A stretch of 64,000 nucleotides of DNA from Talpa occidentalis (Eukaryota; Chordata; Mammalia; Eulipotyphla; Talpidae): NCBI RefSeq assembly GCF_014898055.3, contig NW_023605305.1, forward strand, positions 111,882,734 to 111,946,733. Direction: 5' to 3'. Numbering within the stretch: position 1 is the first letter of the stretch; every line of letters starts with the position of its first letter. Positions 24,906-36,130 of the stretch are shown here, piece by piece. The notes beneath the pieces are model-generated. The model was given only the letters and a program-made list of their open reading frames with translations, ran no database searches and was not told the origin of the DNA. A program made the translations under genes and the position numbers.

Positions 24906-25857
24906 GTTAAAATCTTCACGAAGCAGTCCAGCAGGTAAGCCATTTCAGCATCTAGGTTCTCCTGGCTGGGAGACAGGGGAGTGGTCTTTGAATCTGGTGA
25001 TTTCTGAAATGGGGTGCCCTTGCTGACCCTCCCACCAGATGCTGTGAGGCTGAGCTGAAAGGCTGGTTCCGTGCCACATCTTTCTATCCAAGCTTGATGG
25101 GCCACTTGATAGAGGGACTGCCAGGCCCTCTCATTCCTTGACCAAGCAGCCTGGCCTTCCAGCAGAGTCTCTCTGGCCTCCCTACAACCACAAGCAAGAG
25201 CAACAGTCCCCAAGCAGGTGTGGCTTGGCTTTCCGGCCTGGGGACGGCAAAGCCAGCAGGGGTCCTGGTGCCAAAAGCAGAATGGTTTCTGCAAAAGGTG
25301 GCACCGGCACTAGCAGTTCCCAGGGAGCCAACTAAGCTCTTGGAGACAGCCAACCCTCAGGAGCTCAGAGTGCTGGGGGGGTGGATGGTGAGGCTGGTGC
25401 AGGGAGGGGCCAGTCCGGCAGCTGGAGGCCATTAAAATGTGGCAAAGGCTCCCTTCTTTGTTCTTAGGACCAATTTAAAGCACCACCAGTGCCTGGGGCA
25501 GGGAGTTAGATTCCAGGACCAGGGACTTGGGACTATCTAGACGGAATTCTGACTCTCAAACACAGGATGTCATTTTTAAAAAGCTATTTATCAAAACAAC
25601 AGTCTTCTTTAAAAATCATCCACAATCCACCCTCCTGCCCCCAGTGAATTCACTGTTTTCATTTTTCCATGTTCTCGTCCACAGATAATGCAATTTTTAC
25701 TGCTCCTTTTACTCAATCAGTCACGCCTCGCTTTCTCTTATCTCCTCCCACTTCAGAAGTCGGTTCTGCCCAAATTATAGCATCTTCAGGTTTCCGGGAC
25801 TGGTGGGGAGAGGGTGAGTCTCCTTCCTTTTCTGTCTCTTGGCTCACTGACCCCTCC

Positions 25858-25858
<1 letters not shown>

Positions 25859-25898
<40 letters not shown>

Positions 25899-25906
25899 CC
25901 CCCCCC
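25859..25906. repeat. (CA)n microsatellite ending in poly(C)
   Basis: About 19 CA units run directly into about 11 C residues. It is likely to vary in length between individuals. Confidence 0.95.
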
Positions 25907-26032
25907 AGGTGCCCTCCTTTTGGTTGGCGGTGTGTTTGCGCTGACTTGATGACTCACTGCAGTTTATTGCCCGGCTTTGATGGGAAGCACGTAGTTAGGA
26001 GCAGAACCGTGCCTTTGCAGCTGCATGTCTGT

Positions 26033-26045
26033 GGGGGGGGGGGGG
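26033..26045. repeat. Poly(G) tract of 13
   Basis: An uninterrupted G homopolymer. It can form a G-quadruplex and is a frequent site of assembly or sequencing error. Confidence 0.85.
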
Positions 26046-26785
26046 TCATTGCTGAGGACGGGCAAGAGCAGCTACCTGGAGCCTCTGTGGGCCCATCGCC
26101 CTGCAGCCTCCCCCCCAACTCTCTCCCCCTCCCCGCCCATCACAGCCCCTGGTGACTTCACTGACACTAAGTGCCTGGGGGAAGGTTCCTAAAGGACTTA
26201 CACGGTCTGCCCACCGCCACAACACATTCTGCTGCTTCATGTCTCTCAAGTCTTAAAATGGTGGCTTTGGCATTCCTGGTAGACACGGTAAGATTTAGGA
26301 ATTGTGATCCTTTCCAGCACCTCCAGCTAGCCCACTGGGGCCTGGTTCACACCAGGGCCATGACACTAGCCTTGGGGCTTCCCCAGAGGCTTTCATGTCC
26401 CATCTCCTGTGTCCTTGGCTCCCACTTGAAAACATCCATCAGCTTGGGTGGCCCCGAGGATGCTCCCTAGCTGCACGGTCCCTTCTTGCTGTACATCTGG
26501 ATGTCTTGCTTCTGAGGCCCTAATTCTTGTGCCCAGGTGCTGGCTTGCTCCGGTTTTCTGCCCAGGTATGCTCTATGGTTAGGCTGTGTTGTGGCTTAGG
26601 AGAAAGGACAGTGTTTTCTTCAGAAATGGGCAGGCAAGGGAAATTAGGGTGCAGGACTCATAGGACTTTCTAGTGTCCTGAATCCCCATCTTGAAGGGTA
26701 CTTTTCATTGACTTCTCCTTTTTCAATGAAAGAATTATAGTTTAAATTCAGGAGCTTGAAAACTAGTATGAGGAATACTAAATCG

Positions 26786-26810
26786 CAGTGTAAACTTGAA
26801 GTTTACACTG
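26786..26810. repeat. Perfect 12-bp inverted repeat with 1-bp spacer
   Basis: The arms are CAGTGTAAACTT and AAGTTTACACTG around a single G. Each arm contains GTAAAC, the core of forkhead-factor sites. A third partial copy (GTAAACTTGAA) follows at about 26840. Confidence 0.85.
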
Positions 26811-26857
26811 GGACTGGATTCTGCCGTGGATTCTGCCCAGTAAACTTGAAAAATGTG

Positions 26858-27015
26858 CTGTTATCTCAGCCTCAATTTCAACGTCTGTGAAATGGACTTA
26901 ATACCAATGACCAATGAGGTTTGCTATGCTGTGAAGCGAGAGGGTGTGTATGAAACTCTTACACACTTAAGTAGCGTGTAGTGCTCTATCACTGTATTTT
27001 AATAATTACTGACAA
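26858..27015 (+). mobile_element. MIR SINE
   Basis: CTCAGCCTCAATTTCAACGT, CTGTGAAATGGACTTAATAC and a degenerate TACTGAGCATTTATTATTTC end follow MIR order. It is an ancient copy. Confidence 0.55.
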
Positions 27016-27806
27016 TTACTGAGCATTTATTATTTCATCAGTACACTAATTTGTATATATGTGGCTTCTCGAGATCAAATTGGACAAACTGAACCCAACT
27101 GGTTTAAAATTCAGAAAAAAAATCTTTCTTTTCACACAACAATAATTCTCCAGGGTGGGGCTCTGGGGTGTTCAGTTCAGCGGCATGACTGTGTCACCAA
27201 GGACCCAGGCAACCTCCATCTTTGTTTGCTCCTTTTCAGGTTGACTTCATCTGCAGGTTAACTCTCTTCACGTCCATAACTTGGTGTAGCACAACCATTA
27301 ACACAAGCAATACAACAACATCAAAGGAGGAAGAGGTGTGTATGTGGGTACTTTATGAATTTTTTGTTTGTTTTTAAGATTAAAGACACTCATTTCTAAC
27401 CATAAAACTGTAGCTGATATTGGAATTGCCTTCATGCCATAAACAAGTACAAAACTGGACTAATATATGGGAAAAAAAGCTATTTTTCACCACTGTACAT
27501 AGACAGTGCAGGGGGATTCCTTAGAGAAGGAAAAATGTTAGGTGAGACCTGCCATTGCTACAATTGGCTGGCTTTCTACCTGGAGACATTTTTGGATAAC
27601 AGAGCAGGAGGGAAACCTTTTTGAGTTTGAGACAGAGATCAAAGTTTGGAGATGTGGGGTTGGAATAAGGAGCAAGGAGAGATGAAAGCTATGCAGAGGA
27701 AGAACCCTTAGCCATGAGCTTAGAGAACATCTGAGTGTTCGGTTGAATGCTAAGCTGCATAAACTCAGAGCAAAACCTCACAAGCCTGGGCAATACATCA
27801 ACTTTT

Positions 27807-28096
27807 TTTTTTTTTAATAAGGTTTCTTTCCTTTTCTTTTTTTTAAATATTTATTTATTTATACAAGCACTGGGTACAGTCAGAAGCATGGGAGGGTAAG
27901 AGAATTCACCAGAGTCAGAGGAGAGCAGAGCAGGCAGACTGATGAAGTACACTGCTGAGGGGAGCAGCGGGCAGCAGGAGAGGTCTGCGCGCCATGTGGG
28001 ACCCTCACCCGGCGGCCAGGGATTGAACCGGCGCTGCAGAGGCTGCGGGCATCTTTGCAACCCAGCGCTCAACCGTTGCATCACCGGGGAGGCCCC
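27807..28096 (-). mobile_element. tRNA-derived SINE copy 3
   Basis: The full SINE is present with a T-rich, TTTATTTA tail at its low-coordinate end. A perfect 13-bp target-site duplication, TACATCAACTTTT, lies at 27794-27806 and 28097-28109. The tRNA-like head reads GGCCTCCCCGGTGATGCAAC, with the A box mutated, so this copy is probably not transcribed by RNA polymerase III. Confidence 0.9.
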
Positions 28097-28109
28097 TACA
28101 TCAACTTTT

Positions 28110-28689
28110 GAAGCTATGTGAGTCCAGAGTTCACATAAGAATGACAGCGTTTGGTTTTCCAGCTAGAGTGAAGTCTTCTTTGGATACCTGGGCATTCAGT
28201 TGAAACTCCAAAAGTCTCAAGTCTTCGTAACAAGGCAAAACTAGCCCTACAGTGAAAGCTACCTGCCTTAACAAAGGTTAAACAAATCCTCGAGTTGGGC
28301 ATTTTTTTTACATCTCCTGCAATATTTAGGATATACTTACACTAAAAAAAAAGTCCGTGGTTTGTCTGAGGTTCAAGATTAACTGGGTGTTCTGTGCTTT
28401 TATTTACTAGATCTGGTAACTCTAGCTAAATACTAGGATGATAGAAGATGTTACTATCAAGAGAATCTGGTGAAAAAATACACAGGAACTTCATGTTGCC
28501 TTTGCAAGTCTTCTATAAATCTAGAATTATTTCAAAATATAAAGATAAAATGTGGTTAATTACATTCTGGGTTGTTTCATTTTCATTTTTATACTTTCCA
28601 GATCTCCATCTTTTGTATAGTAAGCATACCATATGCTTGTAATGATAAAAAAATTAAGCAGTTAGAAAAGAAGAATCAACCTGACCAAC
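28110..28689. other. Intergenic AT-rich DNA, no gene
   Basis: AT-rich sequence between the SINE and the HAL1/L1 block. Part of it may be further decayed LINE. Confidence 0.4.
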
Positions 28690-30215
28690 AGGCAACTTAA
28701 CTCCTGTCCATAAGTCTATCATGCTTTCACAGAAGACAAAGAAACTTAGATTTTTAACAATATAAGATTCACAGTGCCTAACATCCAATAGCTACCAAAC
28801 ATGTAAAGAAGCAGAGAAATGCTGCTCCTAACCAGAAGAGACATCAGCCGGTAGAAACAGTCTTATATGTGACATCATGGAGGAATTTGAACAGTTGTTA
28901 AAAATATGTCTAAGAATTCAACATAAAAATGAATATAAGGAACACTAAAATGGAAACTACCAAAATATGATGAAATAGAACTTCTAGAGTAGAATTTCAG
29001 TGCCTGAAATGAAAAATTCACTGGGTGGGCTTACCAGCATAACCAACACTGCAAAAGAAAAGATCATTGAACTTGAAGACATGGCAATAAAAGCTATGAA
29101 GATTGAAGCACTCACAGTAAAACGTTTTCCAAATAATGGGCAGAGCCACAGTGAATGATGGGATAATATCCAGTACCTAAAACATGCTTAACTGGAGTTA
29201 AAGAGAAATGAGCTGGGGGGTGGGGCAGAAAATACATTTAAGAAACAGTGGCCAACATTTTTTGAAATTCAATGAAAACTATAAACCACAAATCTTAACA
29301 TTTAAGTAAACTCCAGACAGGATATGCACAAAGAAAATCACAGCAAAACACATCATAATAAAATTGCTGAGAATCAACCATCAAGAGGAAATTTTAAAAG
29401 TTGCTAGAGAAAGAGACATGGAACACACAGGTGAACAAAAGAAAGAGTGACAGCTGACTTCTTGTCAAAAACACTGCAAGCTAGTAGACGATGAAATGAT
29501 ATCTTCAAAGTGCCGAAAGAAAAAGAAATCTTACAGCCTAGATTTTATATCCAGGGAAAATAGTATCCTTCAAAAATAAAAACGTTTTTGGGCAAACAAA
29601 AGCTGAGAGCGTTATTACCAGCAGATGTACACTACAAGCAATGTTTTTCAAGTGGAAGGAAAACAATACCAGATGAAAATTGGGAACCACAGAGAAAAAT
29701 TGGGAAACACAAAGAAATGAAGAGTTCTTAAAATGTAAGCATATGGATTAATATGAAACATTTTTTCTTATTTTAAAATATCTATAAAATGAACTTGACT
29801 GTCTAAAGCAAAAATAGCAATAATGTAGCCTAAGATTGATAACATATGTACAAGAAAGTTAATGAAAACAATAATGCGAAGAAGAGACTGGGGAAATGGG
29901 AGTTTTGTAAGATTCTTGTACAAGACTAGACAATGACAAGTTAAAGACATATTGTAAACGGAAAGCACTATAAAAATGTTAGGAAAGAAGTATAACTAAA
30001 AGCTAAAAGAAGAGAGAAAATTACATTAAGAAAACAAAATAAAAGTCAATTCAAATAAAGGTAGGAAAAGAAAAAAATGAGACAACTAGAAAACAAGTAG
30101 AATTAAACTCAACCAATTTGAAATTGCATTAAGTGTAAATGTTTCAAGCATCTCAATAATAAGGCAGAGATCATCAGAGTGGATAAGAAGGCAAAACCCA
30201 ACTACGCGTACTCTA
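28690..30215 (+). mobile_element. HAL1/L1 LINE, ORF1 to start of ORF2
   Basis: The sequence follows the HAL1/L1M sense strand through the ORF1 region and its end: GAAAAGATCATTGAACTTGA, CACATCATAATAAAATTGCTGA, CTTCTTGTCAAAAACACTGC, ATCCAGGGAAAATAGTATCC and AACAAAAGCTGAGAGC. It runs to the ORF2 endonuclease start (GTAAATGTTTCAAGCATCTC, then GGATAAGAAGGCAAAACCCA). All frames are broken. HAL1 elements carry ORF1 but lack most of ORF2, which fits the jump to ORF2-end sequence after the inserted pseudogene. Confidence 0.75.
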
Positions 30216-30583
30216 CTAAAAGGCTCTGAAGGTCATGCAATCATCCTCAGAAGAGGAGAAACAAGTTTGACCACTACCCATCACCAAGTTCCCCTGACCA
30301 CTGACTCAGCCACGAGGAACACAGAAGACAACAACACATTTATGTTCATGGTGGATGTCAAGTCTGACAAGCACCAGCTCACACAGGCTGTGATGAAGTG
30401 TTGTGACATGGAGGTTGCCAAGGTCAGCACCTTGAATAGACCTGATCCACCAAAGGAGGCACATGTTCCGTTGGCTCCTGACTATGGCTCTTACAACAAA
30501 ATTGGGGTTCTTTAACTGAGTCCAGCTGGCTAATTATAAATAGAGTCTTGTCACCATAAAAAACAAACAAATAAAAAAAACTC
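30216..30583 (+). pseudogene. Processed RPL23A pseudogene, 5'-truncated
   Basis: A retroposed copy of the mRNA for ribosomal protein uL23 (RPL23A). One frame at about 30267-30515 aligns with the C-terminal half of the protein, through recognisable blocks [41 protein letters not shown] and NKIGVL. The stop and 3' UTR (CTGAGTCCAGCTGGCTAATT) follow, then a poly(A)-like end at about 30559-30583. The N-terminal half is missing. Single-base losses break the frame upstream (near 30270-30300, giving an early stop in the original frame), and many substitutions are present. It has no introns. It lies inside LINE sequence and was made by LINE machinery. It is not expected to make protein. Confidence 0.93.
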
Positions 30584-31480
30584 AAGGAGATGAACAATTA
30601 AAAATGGGCAAAATATTTAGACATTTTGCATTTTGCCAAAGAAGATTAATAAGTGGAAAAAAATCAGATTAAAAAGATACCCCATATAATGAGTCACTAG
30701 TGAAAGCAAATGAAAACCATAATGAGATTCTGCAATAGACACATTAGAATAGCTTCACAGAAAAATGTCTGACAATCCCAGTGTTGATGAGAGTGTGGAG
30801 GAACTGAAACTCATATGCTTCCAGTAGAAATGCCAAATTATATTCTAAAAAGTTACTTTAGAAAACATTTGACAGTGTCTTATAAATTTAAGCATAAACC
30901 TAATGCATAACTCAATATACCACTTCCAGGGATTTCCCCAAGAGAAATGTAAACTTGTGCACACCAGGATGATTGCAAATGTTTGCTGTACCTTCATTCA
31001 TCACATGTCTGTTCCAATTTTTTAAGGTAGTAGCACCCATCACAAGTGGAATATGGATCAACTGGTGAGTTCTAGCTGCATAACAGAAGACTGCTCGGTA
31101 TAAATGCTGCTTAGGGAAAGCATTATGCCTTTATGCCTTGTGAAGAAGTCAGACCTACAGACTTTCTATATGATTCAATTTATATGGAATTTTAGCAAAG
31201 ACATAACTATAGTTTTTGAAAAGACAAAACTACAGTTTTTCTATAGGATAGAAAGTAGATGAGTGTTTGCCGGGAACTAGGTGTGGAGGGAGGGGATTTA
31301 CTACCAAGGGATTTGGGGAACTTTTGGGGGGAGATTAAAATATTCTTTATCATGGTCTCAGTGGTGGTTACATGCCTGTCTAGCAATTGAGCTTCACACA
31401 AGGAAGTTCTTTCTGTCATGGTATCCTGGATCGTGAAAATGCTACCCCAGACCCTCTTTACTAGAGTAATATTGACCCAT
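30584..31480 (+). mobile_element. L1/HAL1 ORF2 end and 3' UTR
   Basis: Sense L1 landmarks are AAAAATGGGCAAAATATTTAG, AATGAAAACCATAATGAGATTCT, TGTTGATGAGAGTGTGGAGG, CACTTCCAGGGATTTCCCCA, TATGATTCAATTTATATGG and TTGCCGGGAACTAGG followed by a G-rich 3' UTR. It is probably the same element as the block before the RPL23A insertion, with the middle of ORF2 absent. Confidence 0.75.
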
Positions 31481-32189
31481 GTCTGGGCAAATAAGAGAAG
31501 TTTAGTGCAAGTATGTGTGATCAAATAAATCTCACCTCTCTCATTTGGCAGGAATGGCTAGTTCCCATGACTCGCATGTCACCCTCCCCCCAAATAAATA
31601 TTTCACTGTTTGTTTCTTCTATACATAGGCATGCAGTAAGAAGTGGTAAATTTTTATTTTTTTTACTTTTCATCATAATCCTTGAGCATGCCTGGCATTC
31701 TGCTTATTACACATGTTACCCAACCAAGACTGCTGCCGGGGATGCAGTGGAAAGGAAGCACTGGACAGGGGATGCTGGCGGGAGGCTGTTCCAGTTTATG
31801 AAGGTAATAGTACCTCATTTTTTATTAAAAACAATAACACCGCCCTCCAATAGCTGCCCATGTCAGATGAACAGGTTGGAGCAAGAGAGCACGCAATGAG
31901 TTCGTTCTGATTCCAAGTCCTTGGTACATTACCTGAAAACATGTTTACAGAGAGTGCATTTCTTGTAAAAGAGAGAGCTTTATTCAAGCCATTCACCTCT
32001 TTAATCACAGCTCAGGAACTTTCCAAGTTAATTTATTTTAAGCAATTTCCTGCTAGAAATCCAGCACAGAGGTGGTCATACCCTCCATTCGAAGTGCTAA
32101 TAATTCACATCGTAACTCCAGTCGGCTGTCTTGTCTGCATTTGGCATACTTGGTGGGATCATTGTAATATTCCATAATCACTTTAATAT
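31481..32189. other. Intergenic DNA, no gene
   Basis: Unique AT-rich sequence with short scattered open frames. No repeat or gene was recognised. Confidence 0.45.
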
Positions 32190-32520
32190 ACTGTGTAATC
32201 ATGGACAAGTTGCTTCGGCTCTCTGGGCCTCAGATGCCTCCTCTATAGATTGTGGGGGTGGAGGTTGGACTAGATAAGTGGTTTTGGACTATTTTTTTCT
32301 CCAAATAAAAAATTACATAGCTCCCCGAAATATAAAAAAAATAAGAGCTCACCATTTGGAGCTGGGTCATCTATTGAGCAGACCTACTATGTGTCGAGTT
32401 CATTCTAGCTGGGGGCTGGTGTACAGAGCTGAGTGGAACGCAACCTCTCTCCTCATTCGGTGGAGGAGACAGACATGGACATACAGACAGCTGTGTGGCC
32501 ATTAGGCACTACATTAAATG
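32190..32520. mobile_element. MIR-like and antisense L2 fragments
   Basis: At 32195-32285 (plus) ATCATGGACAAGTTGCTTCG and CTCTGGGCCTCAGATGCCTC match a MIR-type core. At 32368-32520 (minus) the text TATTGAGCAGACCTACTATG and GGTGGAGGAGACAGACATGG matches antisense L2. Both are degraded. Confidence 0.5.
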
Positions 32521-35481
32521 CAGAGCTGGAGACGCACACGGGGCGTGGGGATTTTCGGCAGAGGCTCCGCGTCACATCCCTCAGCCCTCCCCCTTGGGGT
32601 CCACACCGGAGCAGGGGACAGTTCAGCGCATGCTGCCCATGCCCACTTGCATCAGGACTCAGGTTCAGACAAGAACCAAAAGAGGCTGGCCAGGAGAGCT
32701 CTTCCCCAGTAAACCTCTCACCCCAAGTTGGTGTCTCAGGTTTTGCTTTCGAGCGTGGCCATGTGAAGCCTGTGAAGGGCATCGTGGCAGAAGGGGGTGG
32801 GGAGGCAGCCACTGCGCAAAAGTGAGAAATGGCAGCTCAGTGCTGGCGGGACCATAACATCTGAGCTGTTGACTGCAAAGCATTTGGGGCAAATGACCAT
32901 CCATCTGCCTGGGACTCTCAGACCAGCCAACCCTCCAGCCACTGTGTGCTTAGAGAAAGCAAAGTAACTCCAATATTTGCTCTCCCAGGGCAGATGGGGG
33001 GCCAGTAGACTTGCCTCAGGTTGGGGCAGAGAGGCAGCTGCCTCTGCTCCTGGAAACATGTCCTTTCTCAGGAGCCCCTGGGACTCTTGGGGGCCACCGT
33101 GCCCTCTCTCCTCACGCAGGCCTGGAGTTCAAGGGCAGTTGACACAGCTAATTACATTCCAGCCTTTCTCAGGAAGCAGAGTTCATTGTGATTATTACCT
33201 CATTGTATTTAATCTGCAAATGAGGAGTTAGAATTTAAAATGACTCTTGAAGGGCAGGAGGTGTGGAATAGAGTTTTACAGTAGGATGGATAAGAAAGCA
33301 GTTCCTACATTGTGTAACCTCATGGACAGAATAAACGAAATGAAAATGAGGAAAAGAAAGGGAAAATATAGATGATGAGGGAAGGAGGAACTGGAAGTGA
33401 GGTTATTCGAAATTCATGCTTTAAATCCTATTCATTTGCTAGTGGGGAAACACAGATTTGACCATAAGTTGTCTCACCACCACCATGAAAAAGGAAACAC
33501 CGGCAGTTATATTTACAGAGTCCTTAAGGCAGAAAGAAACCGGTCGTAAGGAAAGGCACAAACATTTGTAGTGTTGAGATGAGCGTACCATTTCTCTGTG
33601 GACCCTAAATAGAGCGGCTGCTTCCTAACATAATGAAGAGCATCTGTAAACCTGCCCTTCTAGAAGCTGCCGCCTGCATCAGGCCGGTTCTTAGGATATA
33701 TACGTTGATGGCTTCATGACAAAATGCAGTTCAGTAAAAGCAATTTTATGGGGGTGCTGATGTTATATCGCCAGGTATCAAGCTCACTGTTGGCCTTTAT
33801 AATTCATGATTCAAGAGTAGATCTTAGGGTGTCTAGAAGAAAGTAAGACTGCATTTACTTCAGATCATCTCCCATAAATATTGTTTCTCACAGCTGAGCT
33901 TTTGCGAATATTGAGAAGCAATAAGTTAGCAATCTTCCAATGGGTGGTAGCTGTTCAGGCACTGGTTATGTGCAGAAGTATCTGCTCTACTCATCCATCA
34001 GCCTGCTTGGCCCCCAAGATATCCTCTTGGGGAGATTCTGGGGCCATACCAGGACACCCACTGAGGCTCAGAAGTGGCCCCCTGGGTTTTTCATCAACAG
34101 GGTGCTCTGTTGTGACACAAAGTCTGTTCTTTTTAATTCAGGGGCAAATGGGCAAGCAAGACCCCACAGGTACATGTCACAAAGCATGGATGCAACATAT
34201 TTAGGCTGGAAAAACAATTACTACAAACCTGCTTTTACTGTAGGGGGAGAGATCACTCAGACAAGCATCCATGAAGTGGCTAGCTGGCAAAATGCCACTC
34301 TCTGGCACCTTCCAAGACAAAGTTGCAAAATGTACCCCTGCTAAGTCACTTGGTAAGGGACAGTATGAGCTACAGAGTAGGGTAGGTGGGGAGAGGACTT
34401 GATTTTAGAATGATTCACCTGAGACCTGTCCAGGTGAGAGCAGGCAGGTGGCAGGGGGATCAAACCTAGTTTCCACAATAAAACTGTGGCACCTGCATGA
34501 ACTTGCTGTTCTGTCACAGGGCCACCGTGCCATCTGACCCCAAAGGGGTGGAGGTTCGAGAAATGGGCAGAGCAGCACAGACAAAGATTTCACTTTGGAA
34601 GAGGCATGAGGAAACAGAGCTGGCAGGATTTAGATATATCACCCCATCTTAAGGCTGAGGCCTTCCTTGGAGGTCAGCCTGCCTAGATCGCCACTGAAGG
34701 CAATAATTCCTCTCTCCGGTCATAAGGAAAAGCACAACCACAGGTAAGCATTTAACCTCTTGATTGAGTGCTTTTCAGAGGAGAAAACACCATCAAACAA
34801 TGCAGCTTCTCTCATCATTGAGCGAGCTATGTTTATGACAAACTAGGCCAATTCTGTCTCTTGGCAGTTTTTACCTAGTAACTCAATATAACATCCTGAA
34901 GCAAGCCTAGTCCTCCTTTGAAATGCAAAACTTCCAAATAATCTGGAGAGAAGTACTGACTGCCCTGTTGTCTTCTCCAAGTCTTCCAGAAGAACCTATT
35001 TCCATATAAGGTAACTCATTTCTGGGTGAGTGTTGCCCCATTTAGCCAACATAAATATAGAATGCCCGGTTGAATTTGAATTTTGGAATAACAGAAACAC
35101 GTGTGAGTATAAGTAGGCTCCATATGATATTTGGGACAAACTTATAACTCAAAAATAATTCCTTGTTTATCAGATATTTGAATTTAACTGGGCATCCTAT
35201 ATTTTAGCTTGGAAACTTTCTCGGGAGGCATTTAAGTTTGCAAATGTGTTTTAAATTGTACTGTTTTGAACTTCAGCTAATATGCCAGTTGAACCCAGAG
35301 AGCTTAAAGAGGGATGAGAGAATCTGGTGGGGAGATAGTAAGGACTAGGAAGGAGAACACCCTATTCTTCACTCCCTCCTGACCTGCGTGTGAAGCTTAG
35401 GGTAAAGTGCCTTCCCGTGAGGGGGTTAAAGTTCCCCCCTTACCAGTTCAATGCAGGGACAAGGTTGCACCAGGCGGGTGC
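32521..35481. other. Intergenic DNA; possible conserved stretch at 33530-33790
   Basis: The GC-richer part (32520-33120) has overlapping frames on both strands without domains. The stretch 33530-33790 is unique, has scattered CpG sites and lacks repeat landmarks; it is a weak candidate for conserved non-coding sequence. No gene is supported. Confidence 0.4.
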
Positions 35482-36130
35482 TGTTAGTGTGCAGACTGAG
35501 GGGTGTCCCAGGATCTCCGAACCTACAGGCTCTAAAGGGGGTTCTGCCATCCATCACATAAAGACCAAACATACTCTTCATGTGAAAGAACTTTAATAGG
35601 GTTAATGCATAAAGAGGGAAGAAAAGATAACAGTTTTGCAATAAAACACCCAAAGTCACCCATCCCCTCATGGGTGAACGCCCAGCCAAACAGGGTTGGT
35701 CCAAAGTGGAGCCACTGAGGCCTGAAAATTTGCCCCAAGTCTAAGGCACCTTCTGGTGGGCACCCATAGGGAAGGAAGGGGCAGAAGGTTGCAGGCAAGT
35801 CTGGGACAAAAGGAGCCAAATTCAAGTACAAGTCAAGATACAGGCTGCCATGGTCAGCCTCCCCATGGGCCTCTCACCCCATCTCTTCCATGTGTCTCCT
35901 CCCATGTCCCCCAAGTTCCTGGTGCAAGTCCACAGCTGAGAAGCAAGCTCACCTCCTTCACATTTCTCTGCGAGGGAATCAGCTCTCCAGTCTCCTCCAG
36001 CTTCCCTCCCTGCTCAGCTTCCTCTCCACTCTGTGAGGCAGGGGACCGCCCCCTTTATGGAGATTCCTCTCTGTGATAGTACCTCTGGGTGCCACTAGCA
36101 CTGTGGTATTTCTAACATCCCAGATGTGAC
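35482..36130 (-). mobile_element. LTR element, copy A
   Basis: The boundary at 35482 (TGTTAGTGTGCAGACTGAGG) aligns with that of a second copy at 59762. On the minus strand the unit runs from about 36130, with a CATAAAGGGGGCGG TATA-like box near 36050, to an ATTAAAG polyadenylation-type signal near 35595 and a U5-like end. The ends are TGT...ACA. No internal retroviral genes adjoin it, and a target-site duplication was not identified. Confidence 0.5.

Larger units (their letters stand above)
24906..26785. other. Intergenic DNA, no gene
   Basis: Unique sequence apart from a long CA microsatellite followed by C and G homopolymers. Open frames through the CA run encode threonine-histidine repeats and are artefacts. 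Confidence 0.5.

Noticed and set aside
25669..26155. Frames with His-Thr repeats
   Set aside because: Translations of the CA microsatellite.
30267..30515. 82-codon frame similar to ribosomal protein uL23
   Set aside because: It is the truncated, frame-broken processed pseudogene of RPL23A, not a functional gene.
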